From NCBI GenBank assembly GCA_900074885.1, contig FJUW01000022.1, positions 434,001-498,000 of the forward strand: DNA of 64,000 nucleotides, given 5' to 3'. Source of the DNA: Rhynchosporium graminicola (Eukaryota > Ascomycota > Leotiomycetes > Helotiales > Ploettnerulaceae). Numbering within the stretch: the first letter of the stretch is position 1; each line of letters starts with the position of its first letter. Of the stretch, positions 60,217 through 64,000 are shown one piece after another. Below the pieces are notes generated by a model. It worked only from the letters and a program-made list of their open reading frames with translations. It was not told the DNA's origin and did no database searches. Both the position numbers and the translations under genes were made by a program.

Positions 60217-62323
60217 ATGGGTTTATGGATACTGGAATCATCCAGTGAACATGTCCCTGGTAAGTATGCCAGCAATAGCGATTTGGATGCTCTAAATAAC
60301 AATTTCAAGGGACCACCCGATATTTCGATGACCCCGAACGCCCACAGGTTGCGACCGCAGAAACTGCAGGCTTAAAATGCGATACAAGTGGACCCGTTCC
60401 AATCATTCTGGTGCCCCAACCCTCAGATGATCCGAACGATCCTCTGAATTGGCCATTACAGAAAAGGGATACGATAGTGCTGATTTTGTGTATTGTTGCA
60501 ATTTTTGCGACATCGCTAGGCTCAATATTAGCCGCAAATACCATCACATTGTCCTTGTTATTTGCACGGAGATTTGATGATATCGCCGTTCTTACGGGCT
60601 ACTTTCTACTGGGCTGTGGCGTTGGCGGTATATTGTGCGTTCCGACAGCTAGAATATGGGGAAAGCGGCATTTGTTCATTCTTGGAACTGTCATCGTAAT
60701 AATCTCGAGCGTTTGGGCCGGAGCTTCCACGAGTTACCGTTCCCTACTATGGGCAAGGATCTTTCAGGGAGTAGGGACAGCGTAGGAAATTCTGCAGGAT
60801 TCGTGCGAGCAATGCTTACGTATACACAGACCATTCGAGGCATTGGTAAACGCTGCCGTAGGGGATCTCTACTTCGTCCATGTAAGATGAAAGCCCCATT
60901 TTGCCATGATTGGTACTAACGAGCGACAGGAACGTGGTAAGCGAATGGCTATCACAAATTTAGCCGTCTTCGGCTCGGCCTTCTTCACACCTATTGTGGT
61001 TGGCAAGATGACCCACACAATCGGGTGGCCTTGGACATTCTACATGGTTGCCATCTTCACTGCTGCCTGTCTACCGCTAGTCGTATTGTATGTGCCCGAG
61101 ACCGCATACCGACGCTCTGCACATCTCAATACCGACTTGGTCACTTCCCAAACAAGCCATTCTCATTCATACACGAAGTCCGACGACAACGGACACCTGC
61201 TACAGACTTTGACTCAACAGCAAATCGCAAATACAGAACATCCTGCTAATCCTCTCGCTACACCAAACAACAACTTAGAAGCCAATTCAGGCACTGCGAA
61301 GAAAGGCTTCGCCCAGTCTCTTGCACTTATAAACGGCAGATTCACTGATGACAGCTTCTGGAAACTGCTGCTCAGGCCGTTCCCACTTTTTTTGCACCCA
61401 GCTGTTTTCTGGGCAACTATCATCCAAGGTTCCATGATTGGATGGACTGTGTTCATTGGTATCATACTCGCGGTAAGCCAGCTCACAGGTCGTCCATTAT
61501 ACTGGTTCCATTTCAGTGAAATGTCCCATCAAGTCAGAGAGAGAGCTAATCTCCAATCCCTAGGCAATATTTATCGGGCCACCTCTCCTATGGGGCGAAG
61601 TTAACACGGGATATGCGTACACAGGGGCCTTCCTCGGCGCCGTAATAGGCTTTCTCATCGCAGGGGCACTAGCAGACTGGAGTGCAAAGTATCTAACGCG
61701 AAAGAATAATGGAGTCTATGAGCCTGAGTTCCGCATCGTCCTCGTCATCCCTCAGCTGATCTTCGGCTGTGGGGGACTTTATCTGTTCGGAATCACGGCC
61801 AACAAGCTTAGTGATTATTCATACGTTCTCCCGATCACCGGCTTTGGCATGGAGGTTGGTGGAATGGTCATTGGAGCTGTTGCTGCTTCGCTGTATATCG
61901 TTGATGCTCATCGTTAGTCCTTTGTTTCCGCTGATCTAGACCCCGGTAATGCTTACAATTGCGTAGGGGACATCGCTGTTGAAGCATTTACGTGTATCCT
62001 CATCTTCAAGGTATATTTCCCTACCATCTCTCAAGCTGCGCAGCTGACTCGAGAAGAACTTCTTCACCTGTGGCCTCACGTTTAGTGCCTATGGCTGGCT
62101 TCTGCAGTCAGGTACGCTGGAAGTCTTCTTGTGGATCTCAAGTATTCAAGTCTTCATTTGCTTTTTGAGCATCCCGATGTGTAGGTCTAACACTCCAGTT
62201 CTCCGGATCATCCCCCAAGCTCGCTAAAACCCTCGCTAATCGTTGAATCTAGATGTGTACGGGAAGAGGAACAGGAATTATTTCCACAAACATGACATCC
62301 TCAAAATCTCAGGCTTGGCTTAG
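60217..62323 (+). CDS. Major facilitator superfamily transporter (DHA1-like drug:H+ antiporter)
   Basis: Eight exons join in phase: 60217-60259, 60310-60781, 60830-60881, 60930-61472, 61564-61912, 61967-62010, 62057-62180 and 62253-62323, giving 565 aa. The start MGLWILESSSEHVPGTTRYF followed by DDPNDPLNWPLQKRD is typical of fungal DHA1 transporters. The first six helices run from TIVLILCIVAIFATSLG through FGSAFFTPIVVG to LPLVVLYVPETAYRR, with GDLYFVHERGKR in the cytosolic loop between helices 4 and 5. A hydrophilic central loop of about 90 residues separates the second six helices. It should export small molecules in exchange for protons at the plasma membrane; the substrate is unknown. The acceptor of intron 6 could lie three bases earlier, adding one Lys. 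Confidence 0.92.
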
Positions 62324-64000
62324 ATAATACATTTCCTTGCTACTTTTTTCTGAAACGGAATACCGACGTATAACTAAATTTAATGATAACTTGATAATTT
62401 GATCCTCCCTCGGTCTACGTGCCGTCCGTCCCTGTTTGCTATGTGTTCGCGCTCTGTCTGTTTGCTGCCGATGATGCCTACCATCCCGTCCATCGCTCCC
62501 ATCCGCCGCGCGGGATTCACTTTCGCGAGCGTTGCCACTCCCCCGTCGGGCCGCGATGTTGAAGCAGAGCCTGCAAGTGCAGAAGCGTCTGCAAGTAGTA
62601 ATGGTGCAGCCGTACCGAATGCGGAACCAGGAAGCAGCAGCAAGCGTGCCATCATCTCCAGTACCACTATGTCACTCAAGTCAGAATCTCTACACGATGC
62701 TCACCTCAAGTAAGCCCCATCCCTGGTGCCATGCCCTTCTGCACGCCCCAGATCTTGCATTTACTGCAGTACTAGGCGATGCAGATCCAGCTCAAAAGCT
62801 TCCTCGTACTGGTTGAAGGAAGGGATTTGTCACTTCTACCTGGCATCTTCAGTACCACTGTGGCACTCGAGCCAAAATCGTCATATGGAATTCACTTTGA
62901 AGGGAACAGGCTTATCCTTGCTGTGATTCTTCCCTCAAAAACCCTCAAAAACTGGTTTTTGCATCTATACCAGCACTAGGTGATGTAGCTAGCTAAGTAG
63001 CTCCAGGGCTTTCTTATGCTAGCTGAAGGGGGGGGATTCTTGTGATTTGCTGATCAAGATTCTCCGTCTTTAGACTTAACTGTTCTCATGTCTCTACTTT
63101 GCCTTGATCTCGGAGCAGTAAGAGAAGCAGAATGAACCTTGCCACTTCCTCTCGAAATAGTAGTAACCACTGTGAAGTAGGTAGCCGATCAGGTAGCTAC
63201 TCAGATGAATTCTACAGTGAATCTAGACTTCCTCCTTTCTGATCAACATAGAAATGATGTGAACGCTGCTTTATTTCTGTTGAGTTAGTGGGCTTTCTGC
63301 TCACTCTAATCATATCACCGCTTCATCTAGGTATTTCAAGATATTGTGGCGCTGGGTAGCGATCTAGTCTTGTTACGACACGAATACATCGCAGGGCAGT
63401 GCCTTACCTTACTCATAGCTTCCCTCGTTATAGAATCGCACCAGGAGATATTATTTCCATCCCAATTTTTCAATCAATTCCACAGGCTGTTATACCTTTT
63501 CACTTTCATACAAGTTAGCTGATGTGAAAGTGCGACACGTGCAGACATCATCCCAACACTCCGCATAATTGTCAGACGATGTGGTCAAATTTGTGATACT
63601 GCCACCGTCTAATATTATACCATTGAAACAGCCTACAAAGAAACACCAGCCGATACACTAGATTGCCATAGATCACATTTTATGAATTACTATTGATATA
63701 CTTATAGTCTAAATTTAGTTCTTTTTCAAGCTTATGATAAGTCAAATACTTAGCTCATACTATTAACATACATACCCTGGGATCAAGCGAACCAAACCAG
63801 CATACCAAATCTAAATAAAACACAAAGCTTTCGAACTCTCAAAACGACGGCTGTACCAGCAGTTTTCTTGCGCTACCGGTTCGTGCCGCTCTTCTGACGT
63901 CTATGAAACGGATTTATTGTTGATATACTAGTATATTACTTTTCAACTCCAGAAGATATAGTTACAGTTTAGAAGCTAAGATTAGATCGAAGAGAGGGGA
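62324..64000. repeat. gene-free end of window with degenerate tandem copies (62640-62990)
   Basis: Two related segments about 190-205 bp apart can be aligned: near 62662 and 62851 (CAGTACCACT … CACTC … AATC) and near 62764 and 62969 (GCAGTACTAGGCGATG versus CAGCACTAGGTGATG). Many differences are C/T or G/A, as in old repeats hit by transition mutation. No gene is seen from 62.4 to 64 kb; the minus frame 62380-62679 is Ala/Gly-rich but unsupported. Confidence 0.4.

Noticed and set aside
1..64000. tRNA, rRNA, CRISPR or biosynthetic cluster core genes
   Set aside because: I saw no tRNA-like cloverleaf consensus, no rRNA stretch, no regularly spaced repeats and no polyketide, peptide or terpene synthase; a lone monooxygenase and one MFS transporter far apart do not make a cluster.

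Overview
This window is nuclear DNA of a filamentous ascomycete (Pezizomycotina). The genes carry many short introns (about 47-150 bp) with GT..AG ends and CTAAC/CTGAC-type branch sites. Gene content is typical of that group: CFEM protein, TRP-like Flc channel, tricalbin, Dph4, GH29 fucosidase and DHA1-type MFS. The class could be Leotiomycetes, but this is only an impression. Exon joins given here were worked out by hand and checked for reading phase.

Layout: <1-1062 (-) partial FAD monooxygenase; 1395-4349 (-) M1 aminopeptidase; 5457-5969 (-) Dph4; 7256-7603 (-) orphan small ORF; 8602-10696 (-) secreted glycoside-hydrolase-like protein in eight exons; 11926-14550 (+) secreted alpha-L-fucosidase, divergent from it; 15796-19561 (-) TRP-like channel; 21242-24741 (-) large protein of unknown function; 25069-25443 (-) small orphan gene; 27377-32646 (+) tricalbin; 34410-36644 (+) oxysterol-binding protein; 37519-38257 (-) U2AF small subunit; 39048-40562 (-) DUF4185-like protein; 40.6-43.6 kb AT-rich DNA with a MITE-like element; 43607-45660 (+) a conserved-looking gene broken by one base; 45.7-57.7 kb gene-poor DNA with eroded coding scraps; 57720-58306 (-) GPI-anchored CFEM protein; 60217-62323 (+) MFS transporter; 62.3-64 kb degenerate repeats.

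Functional threads: tricalbin and the oxysterol-binding protein are neighbours on the same strand, and both families act in lipid traffic at ER contact sites, though an operon-like relation is not implied. The divergent pair of secreted carbohydrate-active proteins (8.6-14.6 kb) shares a 1.2-kb promoter region and is the best candidate for a co-regulated unit. The other genes are housekeeping (diphthamide synthesis, splicing, peptide turnover) or transport.

I did not find a convincing new multi-gene system. The most useful leads are the unassigned GH-like protein next to the fucosidase, the unresolved last part of the oxysterol-binding protein, the single-base break in the 43.6-kb gene, and the 365-bp TIR element full of CCCATGGGT palindromes.
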